In this document: in pieces, positions 1 through 5,674 of the stretch | How the letters are laid out: every line of letters begins with the position of its first letter | Numbering within the stretch: position 1 is the stretch's first letter | Source: Aquirufa sp. | GTDB lineage: Bacteria; Bacteroidota; Bacteroidia; Cytophagales; Spirosomataceae | DNA length: 5,674 nucleotides | Reading direction: 5' to 3' | Assembly: GCA_030833145.1 (NCBI GenBank) | Contig: JAURHT010000119.1 | Span: forward strand, 1 to 5,674 | Translations under genes and position numbers: made by a program | The notes under the pieces: generated by a model | The model's database searches: none | The model's input: only the letters and a program-made list of their open reading frames with translations | Told to the model about the DNA's origin: nothing

Positions 1-1871
1 ACCATTCCAAACGAACACAAGATCAAATCTACCTTACCGATCTGTGCTTGCAATTTTTCGCGTTGAGGTCCGCTATAAACTAAGACACGTAACTGAGGCG
101 TGAATTTCTTCGCCTCCATCTCCCAGTTATACAAAAGCGAAGTGGGCATCACCAATAATGTAGGTAAGGTCTCCCCTTGCTCCTTCAAACTTTGTAACAA
201 ACAAAGTGTTTGTACTGTCTTTCCAAGACCCATATCATCCGCCAAACAGGCACCTAAACCTGCCGCTTGACGCGTACGCATCCACCGGTAACCCTCGAGC
301 TGATAAGGTCGAAGCGTCCCTTTGAAATTTTTAGGAACTGGAAATTCTTTGGTTTCTAATTTTAAATCATTGAGTGTTTTTGTCTTTAATGACGTCTTCA
401 CCAAATCTTGGTTTTCCCACTCTTGAATCAATTGAAAATGCTGTCTGCGCAGATAAACCCCATCCTCACCAGGACGTGTTTCTGAGAAATAGAATAAATC
501 CTGGTAGTCGTGAAACCAGTTATCAGGAATAATAGCAATAGAGCCATCTGGCAAGTGGAATTCTTTTTTCTTTTGAAGAATCAATTGACGAATCTTCAGA
601 AATGGAATCTGGAATTGCCCAAATGAAATAATTGCCTGAATGTCAAACCAGTCAAATTTTTCTCCAATTCGAATACTAATTTCAGGCTTACCCAAGAAGT
701 AACGTGGCGCAGAGCCATCTCCTTTAAACTGAACCGTAAAACCTGCTTGATCTAAATCTTGTTTGTGGGCGGTCAACCACTGTACCGCATCAGAGCGAGA
801 AATCGTCGCACGGCCGTCTGCTTCCATCGGCAATCCCATTGTTTTCAAACTCTGAAAACTACGCTTTTCTTTGACCAGCGATCGCATAATCTTTTGAAAT
901 GCATAGCTGTCCCCTTTCTTTTCAAATAACACATTGGCCTCAGCAGCCAAGCCATCCCACGGAAAACGGTTATTACCATATTGAAAAGACAACACAAATT
1001 GCCAACGATCCGCAGCTTCTAAAGCCTTTTTAGAACTAGGCTTTTCATCCCCATCAATCTTCGGAACTATCGGTCCGTAAGACAATAAATATTGGCAATT
1101 CTTTTCAGTATTCGTGATTTCAAAACCTTTGGCATGCACAGGATAACGCGCAACCATTGCTTTCACAAACTTTCGAAAGTAGTCTTCTTCCATGTTTTTA
1201 GGAATGACCACAAACTTTTTGTTCAGGAAAGCACGAAGTTTTTTGCCTTCTAACTGCGGCTTGAAATGATATAATTTCTGATTTAACAGCATCCAGGCCG
1301 GCTCATCACATAAGATGAGCGCGTCCTTGTATTGAAACTCTAACTTGTTTCCTTGATATTTTAACGACGGGAAATAATGCGTATTCTCTTCATTTCGCAT
1401 GAAATGGAATAATACTTCGACCGCTTCTGCTTGGATTTGCACCGACTGCCTCATCGGGTTTCCATCATTTCCCATGATGAAAAGTGTTTTATCAGGACAG
1501 ATCAACTCGAAGATTTGGCCGCGCCGACGTTCAATATTGGCATTCACAGCCTCTGCAACTTCCTTATCTCCTTTCTCAGGATCAAAGGTCTTCAGATAAA
1601 ACTCCTCAATTGTCTTACGCTTAGAGGTATTGTATTTTTCAAAAATAGCCGCTGGCTTCATGCCCTCGATCAACTTCACACAAGCCTCGTCACGTTCATC
1701 TAAGCCCGCCGCAAATTCATGGTAATTACGAGAAGTAAGCGTCTGATATTCCCATGTAAGCTGTCCCTTTTCATTTAATTGCACGACGAACACCTCGAAC
1801 AAATAGCCCAGGCATTCATGTGACAATAAGGAGTAAACAACCTGAAAAGGTTTGTTCGGGGAGATCTTCAT
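1..1871 (-). CDS. SNF2-family DEAD/DEAH-box helicase, N-terminal 623 residues (partial, runs off left edge)
   Basis: This is a Swi2/Snf2-type superfamily 2 ATPase, predicted to be a cytoplasmic DNA translocase; its substrate is unknown. I translated the minus strand from an ATG at 1871-1869 (MKISPNKPFQVVYSLLSHEC) and found one uninterrupted frame to the window edge, ending after SFGM. Residues 1 to about 510 are the long accessory N-terminal region usual for this Bacteroidota family, and I recognise no catalytic motif in them. The ATPase core begins at LRPYQLEGYRWM (520-531, Q-motif-like), followed by motif I LADDMGLGKT (543-552, Lys551 in the P-loop) and motif Ia MPTSLLYNWE (575-584). The DEAH/DEAQ box and the second RecA lobe would lie beyond position 1. 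From memory, homologues are about 950-1000 residues, so roughly 60% is visible. The start is well supported because in-frame stops lie just upstream (TAG at -6). It lies 96 nt after prmA on the same strand, so co-transcription is possible but less certain than for the genes upstream. The family is clear; the specific cellular role is not. Confidence 0.93.
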   Translation of the reverse strand, partial: MKISPNKPFQVVYSLLSHECLGYLFEVFVVQLNEKGQLTWEYQTLTSRNYHEFAAGLDERDEACVKLIEGMKPAAIFEKYNTSKRKTIEEFYLKTFDPEKGDKEVAEAVNANIERRRGQIFELICPDKTLFIMGNDGNPMRQSVQIQAEAVEVLFHFMRNEENTHYFPSLKYQGNKLEFQYKDALILCDEPAWMLLNQKLYHFKPQLEGKKLRAFLNKKFVVIPKNMEEDYFRKFVKAMVARYPVHAKGFEITNTEKNCQYLLSYGPIVPKIDGDEKPSSKKALEAADRWQFVLSFQYGNNRFPWDGLAAEANVLFEKKGDSYAFQKIMRSLVKEKRSFQSLKTMGLPMEADGRATISRSDAVQWLTAHKQDLDQAGFTVQFKGDGSAPRYFLGKPEISIRIGEKFDWFDIQAIISFGQFQIPFLKIRQLILQKKKEFHLPDGSIAIIPDNWFHDYQDLFYFSETRPGEDGVYLRRQHFQLIQEWENQDLVKTSLKTKTLNDLKLETKEFPVPKNFKGTLRPYQLEGYRWMRTRQAAGLGACLADDMGLGKTVQTLCLLQSLKEQGETLPTLLVMPTSLLYNWEMEAKKFTPQLRVLVYSGPQREKLQAQIGKVDLILCSFGM

Positions 1872-1908
1872 GTGCTACAAAAAACTCAATCGAGCGAATT
1901 ACAAGCGT

Positions 1909-1932
1909 AAAACCTTCAAAAATAAGGGTTTT
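1909..1932. terminator. Weak AT-rich hairpin, possible terminator between prmA and the helicase gene
   Basis: On the plus strand AAAACCTT (1909-1916) can pair with AA-GGTTTT (1924-1932) around a 7-nt loop, leaving G1926 bulged. Only two G-C pairs hold the stem. The arm ends in T residues on both strands, so it resembles a feeble bidirectional intrinsic terminator. On the minus strand it starts 36 nt after the prmA stop codon. It overlaps the candidate -7 element at 1917-1924, and both readings may be chance products of AT-rich sequence. Confidence 0.25.
1917..1924 (-). promoter_or_regulatory. Possible Bacteroidota -7 element for the helicase gene
   Basis: Read on the minus strand the sequence is TATTTTTG, an exact match to the Bacteroidota TAnnTTTG -7 motif. 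It lies about 45 nt before the helicase ATG, which would leave a 5' leader of roughly 35-40 nt. No clear TTG element is visible at the expected distance upstream. The region is AT-rich enough for a chance match, so this is only a candidate. Confidence 0.25.
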
Positions 1933-1967
1933 TCATGAATTAATGATTTTTTTGCACATATTTTATG

Positions 1968-2795
1968 CTAGACCTTCTGAAGTCGCAAGCAAGTCCATTG
2001 CTCTTTTTCTGTTTGTGCTTGCAACAATAATCCGTACGAAGCAGCAGACTCTTCGAGCAAAGGCACGTCGGACGCGTAAAACCCACTTAAAAACAAATAG
2101 CCTCCAGGAACAATGCGTTTAGCATATTCTTCCATTTCATCCAATAGAATATTCCGATTGATATTTGCTATCAAAACATCATAGGGTGTGGTATCCTCAT
2201 CACGAATGGTACCTTGCGCAAACGTAACGGCAACGCAATCATTAAGTGCCGCATTTTCAATGGAATTCTCCACGGACCACGAATCGATATCAAAACCATG
2301 TACACGAGCAGCACCACGCTTCAGCGCAACAAATGCTAGAATTCCAGTCCCTGTACCAGCATCCAATACTGACTTTTCGGTTAGGTCAATTTCCAGCAAG
2401 GCCGCGACCATCAGAGCGGTGGTCTGGTGATGACCTGTACCAAAAGACATTTTGGGATTAATGACAACTTCTAGGGGAACCGACAAATCAGGCTCATGAA
2501 AACTAGCTCGAATATATACTTGATCTGAAATGCGGATCGGATCGTAATTTGTTTCCCAAACCGCATTCCAATTCTCCTTTTCAATGTCATTATAAACAAC
2601 ATCGATTGGGCCTAAAAAGCGATAGCGGTCAACAATTTCTTGCACTTGCGCCGCGTCATATACATCTATTGGACAATAGGCAGCAATCCCACGATCGAGA
2701 TCCTCAAAAATATCAAAACCAATCTCGCCCAATTCGGCCATTAAAATATCCGTTATCTCAGCCGATGCTGAAATAAGCAATTGCTTCGTAGCCAT
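1968..2795 (-). CDS. prmA: Ribosomal protein L11 methyltransferase PrmA
   Basis: PrmA is a cytoplasmic S-adenosylmethionine-dependent methyltransferase that trimethylates amino groups of ribosomal protein L11. The 275-residue product is near the family's usual length (about 275-300). The N-terminal part, roughly residues 1-60, corresponds to the L11-recognition domain. A linker leads to the family-typical NPKMSFGTGHHQTT (113-126), followed by the SAM-binding motif I VLDAGTGTGILA (143-154) and an acidic residue after the second strand in HGFDID (Asp169/Asp171 region). Next comes the DVLIANINRNILL segment (206-218), whose N-I-N-R-N corresponds to the N-x-x-x-N catalytic-loop signature of PrmA. 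The protein ends in the expected beta-rich stretch (CLRLQKV). The ATG at 2795 is 8 nt downstream of the MCE stop codon, so translation is probably coupled to the upstream gene. In many bacteria loss of prmA has little effect on growth; nothing here suggests a special role. No anomaly is seen. Confidence 0.96.
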   Translation of the reverse strand: MATKQLLISASAEITDILMAELGEIGFDIFEDLDRGIAAYCPIDVYDAAQVQEIVDRYRFLGPIDVVYNDIEKENWNAVWETNYDPIRISDQVYIRASFHEPDLSVPLEVVINPKMSFGTGHHQTTALMVAALLEIDLTEKSVLDAGTGTGILAFVALKRGAARVHGFDIDSWSVENSIENAALNDCVAVTFAQGTIRDEDTTPYDVLIANINRNILLDEMEEYAKRIVPGGYLFLSGFYASDVPLLEESAASYGLLLQAQTEKEQWTCLRLQKV

Positions 2796-2803
2796 GTTAA
2801 GAT

Positions 2804-3757
2804 TTATTTGTCGGTAGGTGGATTGGGATCTTTTTTACCAAAAACTGAAAAATGAATGTAGCGCTTAGGTTGCGTTCTAAAATCGATTAAGAGGCGATCC
2901 AAGTCAACGATCGTCTTATTCAAGCCTGTATATAGCGAATCATTCGTGATGAATTTACCTGCACTACCTTGGCCTTGCTCTAACTTCGTAACGATCCGTT
3001 GGAGCGAAGTAATCGCTCGCCCAGCCTCTTGGATCGTTTGACCGATACGAGCTGCTTGAATGGAATCGGCAACAGAATTAAATTTTGTCAACAAGGGTTT
3101 TAACTGCTTTTCTGTTTCGGTCAGACTCTGAGACAGCGCACGCATGTTGGCCGTAATCTGCTTGATATTCACGCTATTCTCGGCCACCAAGGTATTTACG
3201 GAACCATTAATATTCGAAACTGCGCTATTGGAATTCTCAATCAATCGATTCAAATAAGTCCCTGTTTTTTCAAATTTGGTACTCACTTTGCGAAAAGAAA
3301 CAAGTAAGGAATCTGCATTCGACAAGACAGGCAATGCGCGCTCTTTCAACAAAGAAGAAAGTCCTTTTTCGTTGACACCGGTAATCGTTGATTCGTCAGC
3401 TAAGGCGCCTGTTCCCAACAATTCTAAACGAATTACTTTTCCGCCAAGCAAGGCTCCGTCAGATAATATTGCCACGGTTTTGTCTGGCAAAATCAATCCT
3501 TTATTGATCCAAATCTCAACTTTAATTTTATTCCCGTCAGCCGGATCTAAAAACACCTTCTTTACCTTTCCTACCTCGACCCCATTCACCATCACAAGAT
3601 TGGATGCGGTTAACCCGTCGACATTATCGTATTGAATGTAAAAGGTATTTGACTTCGAAAATAGGTCATTTCCTTTCAAGAAATTAAACCCAAAATAGAG
3701 AATCAAAAAGGCCATCAGGGCCAAAAAACCTACCTTTAATTCGTTGCTTTTGAACAT
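2804..3757 (-). CDS. MCE (MlaD-like) family protein, membrane-anchored periplasmic lipid-transport component
   Basis: MCE proteins bind lipids and carry them between inner and outer membranes; MlaD of E. coli is the type member. The 317-residue product starts with a short cytoplasmic stretch and one hydrophobic segment (about 9-28), which should anchor it in the inner membrane. A single MCE domain follows at about 37-115, including YDNVDGLTASNLVMVNGVEVGKV (43-65) and the strand GGKVIRLEL (105-113). Residues about 135-260 are a polar, probably helical or coiled region rich in S, N, T and L, as in MCE proteins that form a helical needle or barrel. The C-terminal block runs from QGQGSAGKFITNDSLY to KRYIHFSVFG (261-307), a pattern I associate with Bacteroidota MCE proteins, before a short disordered tail. 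The ATG is 5 nt after the amidase stop codon and prmA starts 8 nt after its own stop. No MlaE permease or MlaF ATPase gene is next to it here, so its transporter partners, if any, are encoded elsewhere. The family is secure; the lipid substrate and direction of transport are unknown. Confidence 0.92.
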   Translation of the reverse strand: MFKSNELKVGFLALMAFLILYFGFNFLKGNDLFSKSNTFYIQYDNVDGLTASNLVMVNGVEVGKVKKVFLDPADGNKIKVEIWINKGLILPDKTVAILSDGALLGGKVIRLELLGTGALADESTITGVNEKGLSSLLKERALPVLSNADSLLVSFRKVSTKFEKTGTYLNRLIENSNSAVSNINGSVNTLVAENSVNIKQITANMRALSQSLTETEKQLKPLLTKFNSVADSIQAARIGQTIQEAGRAITSLQRIVTKLEQGQGSAGKFITNDSLYTGLNKTIVDLDRLLIDFRTQPKRYIHFSVFGKKDPNPPTDK

Positions 3758-3762
3758 TTGGG

Positions 3763-4563
3763 TTATTTTTCTATGTCTTCTTTGTATTTCTTAAATGCTG
3801 TTGCAATCGCTTCCGCAACCTCCGATTGCCCATGTTCCGAATTCAAATATTCTTCTTCTTCGGCATTCGTCAAAAAGCCAGTTTCCACTAGTACACTGGG
3901 CATCGCTGTTCGCCAAATAACCAAAAAACCCGCTTGCTTTACACCAAAACTCTTGCGTTTATATGTTTTCGCAAACTGATCTTCTACGTGTGAAGCAAAT
4001 TTAACCGAATTAGCCATAAAGGCGCTTTGGTAATTTGCCATCATAATATGCGCCAGAGGGGAACTCGGGTCAAATCCGTTATAAGCAGTTTGATAATCCT
4101 TCTCTTGCAAAATTACCGAGTTCTCTCGTTTCGCTACGTTCAGGTTTCCATCCGTTTTATGCAAACCCATGGTGTAGGTTTCGGTCCCGTAGGCCGACTT
4201 ATTTACGGCTGCATTGCAGTGAACTGAAATAAATAAATCTGCTTTATTACGATTCGCTATATCTGCGCGCTCAAATAACTCAATGAACTCATCTGTCTCG
4301 CGGGTATAAATAACCTTTAAATCTGGGTATTCCGCTTTCAATTTACGACCCAATTCCAAGATAATCTTCAACGTAACCTTGCCTTCTCTGGCACCTTTGG
4401 GGCCTAAACAGCCGGGGTCTTTCCCTCCATGTCCTGCATCCAAACATACCGTCCGAATTACATTCTTTTTAGGTGGATTATTCGAGGGCTGTGGTTCTGC
4501 TTGGGCAGCTCCCATAACCAAAAATAAAGCCGCAATAAAAATAAATCGAATCGCTGAAAACAT
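3763..4563 (-). CDS. Secreted N-acetylmuramoyl-L-alanine amidase (Amidase_3 / AmiC type)
   Basis: This is a zinc-dependent peptidoglycan hydrolase that cuts the amide bond between N-acetylmuramic acid and L-alanine in the periplasm, usually in cell separation or wall turnover. From the ATG at 4563 the product is 266 residues. It has a clear signal peptide, MFSAIRFIFIAALFLVMGAA, with likely cleavage after AQA (residue 22). A short Pro/Asn-rich linker follows, then the catalytic domain (about 36-262). Zinc ligands are visible as His45 in LDAGHGG (41-47), Glu60 in AREGKV and His115 in ISVHCNA, and the catalytic Glu227 lies in VETGFLTN. Residues about 126-185 (GTETYTMGLHK to MANYQ) are the insert typical of Bacteroidota members. 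There is no AMIN, LysM or SPOR domain. The frame stays open upstream to an ATG at 4671, but that would add 36 residues ahead of the signal peptide and overlap the promoter region, so I reject it. It is the first gene of the cluster with the MCE gene (5-nt gap) and prmA, and is divergent from lptD. Confidence 0.94.
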   Translation of the reverse strand: MFSAIRFIFIAALFLVMGAAQAEPQPSNNPPKKNVIRTVCLDAGHGGKDPGCLGPKGAREGKVTLKIILELGRKLKAEYPDLKVIYTRETDEFIELFERADIANRNKADLFISVHCNAAVNKSAYGTETYTMGLHKTDGNLNVAKRENSVILQEKDYQTAYNGFDPSSPLAHIMMANYQSAFMANSVKFASHVEDQFAKTYKRKSFGVKQAGFLVIWRTAMPSVLVETGFLTNAEEEEYLNSEHGQSEVAEAIATAFKKYKEDIEK

Positions 4564-4604
4564 TATTTTTTCAATTATCAGACGTATGGTAAGTAGCAAT
4601 GATG

Positions 4605-4612
4605 TAATTTTA
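4605..4612 (+). promoter_or_regulatory. lptD: Weak candidate -7 element for lptD
   Basis: The plus-strand sequence TAATTTTA differs from the Bacteroidota TAnnTTTG motif at the last base. It would give a leader of about 35 nt to the TTG at 4655. I see no convincing TTG element 19-21 nt upstream. It is reported only because an lptD promoter is expected in this short interval. Confidence 0.18.
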
Positions 4613-4631
4613 CAATTCCCATTGCCACACA

Positions 4632-4639
4632 CAAAGATA
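4632..4639 (-). promoter_or_regulatory. Bacteroidota -7 promoter element for the amidase-MCE-prmA operon
   Basis: On the minus strand the sequence is TATCTTTG, a full match to the TAnnTTTG -7 consensus of the Bacteroidota primary sigma factor. It lies about 70 nt before the amidase ATG at 4563, giving a leader of about 60 nt. A TTG lies upstream at minus-strand 4666-4664, but the 24-nt spacing is longer than the usual 19-21 nt, so the -33 part is doubtful. It is the only exact TAnnTTTG match I found in the divergent region. Confidence 0.5.
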
Positions 4640-4654
4640 ATTTTTAAATTCCAT

Positions 4655-5674
4655 TTGGTAAAGCAATCCACATATTACCTTTTTCTCTTCATAGGACTAT
4701 TCCTAGTTATGTCGGATTCCTTCGCACAGCGGGTCATCGTGAAAGATTCTGCGCAATCACGTGTTATCCCTGTTGACTCAGTAAACAAATCTCAAGATCT
4801 ACAAACAACAGTTTATTATTCAGCAGCGGACTCAACGATTCTCGATGCCGCAAATCAGGTCGTTCATCTATATGGCAAGGCCAAAGTTAAGTATGGAGAA
4901 ATTAGTTTGGAGGCCAATTACATTCGCCTAGACTGGGAAACAAATGAGGTTTTTGCCAAAGGTACTTATGACTCCACCGCCCAAAAAATGGAAGGACTAC
5001 CTGTCTTTACCCAAGGCGGCGATAAATATGATTCAGATGAAATACGCTATAATTTCAAGAGTAAACGCGCGGCTATTAAAGGGATTGTAACTCAACAAGG
5101 CGAAGGCTACGTTCAGGGAAAAACAGTTAAAAAAGATGAGGAAGAAAATCTCTATATCCGAAATGCCATCTATACCACTTGCAATTTAAGTCATCCACAT
5201 TTCCATATTAATGCCAGTAAAATTAAGGTCGTGGGCAAAAAAGAAATCATATCGGGCCCATTCCACTTCGAATTAAATGACATTCCTTTGCCGATTGGCC
5301 TACCTTTTGGTTTCTTCCCATATTCTCAACCCAAAGAGGCTGGGAAATCGGGCATTTTATTCCCTACTTATGGCGAGGAACCCACAGGACGTGGATTTTA
5401 TCTACGTGAGGGAGGATATTATTGGGCAGCCAGCGAGCATATTGGAATCCGATTTACAGGTCAAATATACTCCAAAGGCGGCTGGGGACTAGGTGCAAAC
5501 TCGCAATACAATAAGCGCTATCGCTACACTGGAAGTTTCAACTTAGCGTTTAACCGCAATAATAATGGGGCAGAATTTAACCCAACCAAGCGAACGGATT
5601 TCGCCTTACAATGGTCGCACAGTCCGCGTAGCATAGGAAATTCAAGCTTCTCTGCATCGGTCAATATTGCGTCT
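4655..5674 (+). CDS. lptD: LPS-assembly protein LptD (OstA-like N-domain and start of barrel), 5' part, runs off right edge
   Basis: LptD is the outer-membrane beta-barrel that, with LptE, receives lipopolysaccharide from the periplasmic bridge and inserts it in the outer leaflet. The plus-strand frame is open to the window edge (340 residues from the start chosen here). Counting from the TTG at 4655, residues 1-24 form a signal peptide (YYLFLFIGLFLVMSDSFA, cleavage before QRV). An LptA/OstA-like periplasmic domain follows at about 54-215, with YYSAADST (54-61), LYGKAKVKYG (72-81), DEIRYNFKS and VTQQGEGYVQGKTV. It contains the YTTCNLSHPHFHI block with Cys176. PFGFFP (217-222) and ILFPTYGEE (234-242) lead into barrel-like strands such as GRGFYLREGGYYW and SKGGWGLGANSQY. 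From memory, Bacteroidota homologues are about 850-950 residues, so under half is seen. Start choice is open: the ATG at 4586 gives a 23-residue extension before this signal peptide, and the ATG at 4709 would remove most of the signal. It is divergent from the amidase operon. Confidence 0.88.
   Translation, partial: MVKQSTYYLFLFIGLFLVMSDSFAQRVIVKDSAQSRVIPVDSVNKSQDLQTTVYYSAADSTILDAANQVVHLYGKAKVKYGEISLEANYIRLDWETNEVFAKGTYDSTAQKMEGLPVFTQGGDKYDSDEIRYNFKSKRAAIKGIVTQQGEGYVQGKTVKKDEEENLYIRNAIYTTCNLSHPHFHINASKIKVVGKKEIISGPFHFELNDIPLPIGLPFGFFPYSQPKEAGKSGILFPTYGEEPTGRGFYLREGGYYWAASEHIGIRFTGQIYSKGGWGLGANSQYNKRYRYTGSFNLAFNRNNNGAEFNPTKRTDFALQWSHSPRSIGNSSFSASVNIAS

Larger units (their letters stand above)
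1872..1967 (-). other. Intergenic gap between prmA and the helicase gene
   Basis: This 96-nt non-coding stretch separates the stop of prmA from the helicase start and is much longer than the 5-8 nt gaps upstream. It is AT-rich. It holds a weak hairpin (1909-1932) and, inside the hairpin loop on the minus strand, a TATTTTTG that fits the Bacteroidota -7 consensus. It may be where a separate helicase transcript begins or where the upstream operon partly terminates. I see no RNA gene in it. Confidence 0.5.
4564..4654. promoter_or_regulatory. Divergent promoter region between the amidase operon and lptD
   Basis: This AT-rich stretch of about 90 nt separates the outward-facing amidase and lptD genes, if lptD starts at the TTG at 4655. 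It carries a good minus-strand -7 match (4632-4639) and a poorer plus-strand one (4605-4612). The two would overlap in opposite orientation, so expression of the envelope genes on either side could be linked. If lptD instead starts at the ATG at 4586, only 22 nt separate the genes and the lptD promoter would have to lie inside the amidase gene. Confidence 0.5.

Noticed and set aside
1399..1703. Two overlapping short plus-strand open frames
   Set aside because: Both are antisense to the helicase N-terminal region, which reads as an uninterrupted protein on the minus strand.
1..1871. Possible frameshift or pseudogene in the helicase, since no complete reading frame is present
   Set aside because: Full translation from 1871 to the edge is continuous through 623 codons with all expected early motifs. 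It lacks an end only because the window stops.
1820..2122. Plus-strand open frame of 100 codons
   Set aside because: It spans the end of prmA, the gap and the start of the helicase in antisense. The product is low-complexity and basic with no recognisable domain; both minus-strand genes are clearly real.
2188..2776. Short plus-strand open frames inside prmA
   Set aside because: They are antisense to conserved PrmA motifs, including the SAM-binding loop, and show no protein-like features.
3276..3635. Plus-strand open frame of 119 codons
   Set aside because: It is entirely antisense to the MCE domain coding region and its translation resembles no family. It is a shadow of the real gene.
4564..4671. 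Upstream extension of the amidase to an ATG at 4671 (36 extra residues)
   Set aside because: It would place a charged, non-conserved segment in front of a complete signal peptide and overlap the likely promoter and lptD start. The ATG at 4563 directly begins the signal peptide.
1..5674. Mobile element, CRISPR array, toxin-antitoxin or defence island
   Set aside because: I found no transposase, integrase, regular spaced repeats, terminal inverted repeats or tRNA. The genes are core functions in intact, compact arrangement.

Overview
The window looks like chromosomal DNA from a member of the Bacteroidota, most likely the Sphingobacteriia/Cytophagia side. This rests on the family variants encoded: a Bacteroidota-type LptD with a YTTCNL...PFGFFP...PTYGEE signature, a single-gene MCE protein ending in a PKRYIHFSVFG tail, and a short secreted AmiC-type amidase with a GTETYTMGLHK insert. 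A Bacteroidota-style promoter element (TAnnTTTG) precedes the amidase, and there are no obvious Shine-Dalgarno sequences. Genus cannot be fixed from this much sequence.

Layout: four genes lie on the minus strand and one on the plus strand. Reading the minus strand from right to left, a secreted N-acetylmuramoyl-L-alanine amidase (4563-3763) is followed after 5 nt by a membrane-anchored MCE/MlaD-family protein (3757-2804). After 8 nt comes prmA, the ribosomal protein L11 methyltransferase (2795-1968). A 96-nt gap then precedes a SNF2-type DEAD/DEAH-box helicase (1871 down to 1), which runs off the left edge before its Walker B motif. Diverging from the amidase is the 5' part of lptD (from about 4655), the outer-membrane LPS-assembly translocon subunit, which runs off the right edge.

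The amidase, MCE protein and prmA form a tight co-directional cluster, almost certainly one transcript. The likely promoter is in the roughly 90-nt divergent region shared with lptD. The theme of the right two thirds is envelope biogenesis: peptidoglycan cleavage, lipid transport across the periplasm and LPS insertion, with prmA as a housekeeping passenger. The helicase may be read through from this cluster or have its own promoter in the 96-nt gap, which also holds a weak hairpin.

All five reading frames are intact over the visible stretch. I see no mobile element, CRISPR array, tRNA/rRNA gene or evidence of recent transfer. This reads as an ordinary core-genome region. The points worth a second look are start-site choice, the shared divergent promoter region and the unusual grouping of an MCE gene with prmA, rather than a new system.
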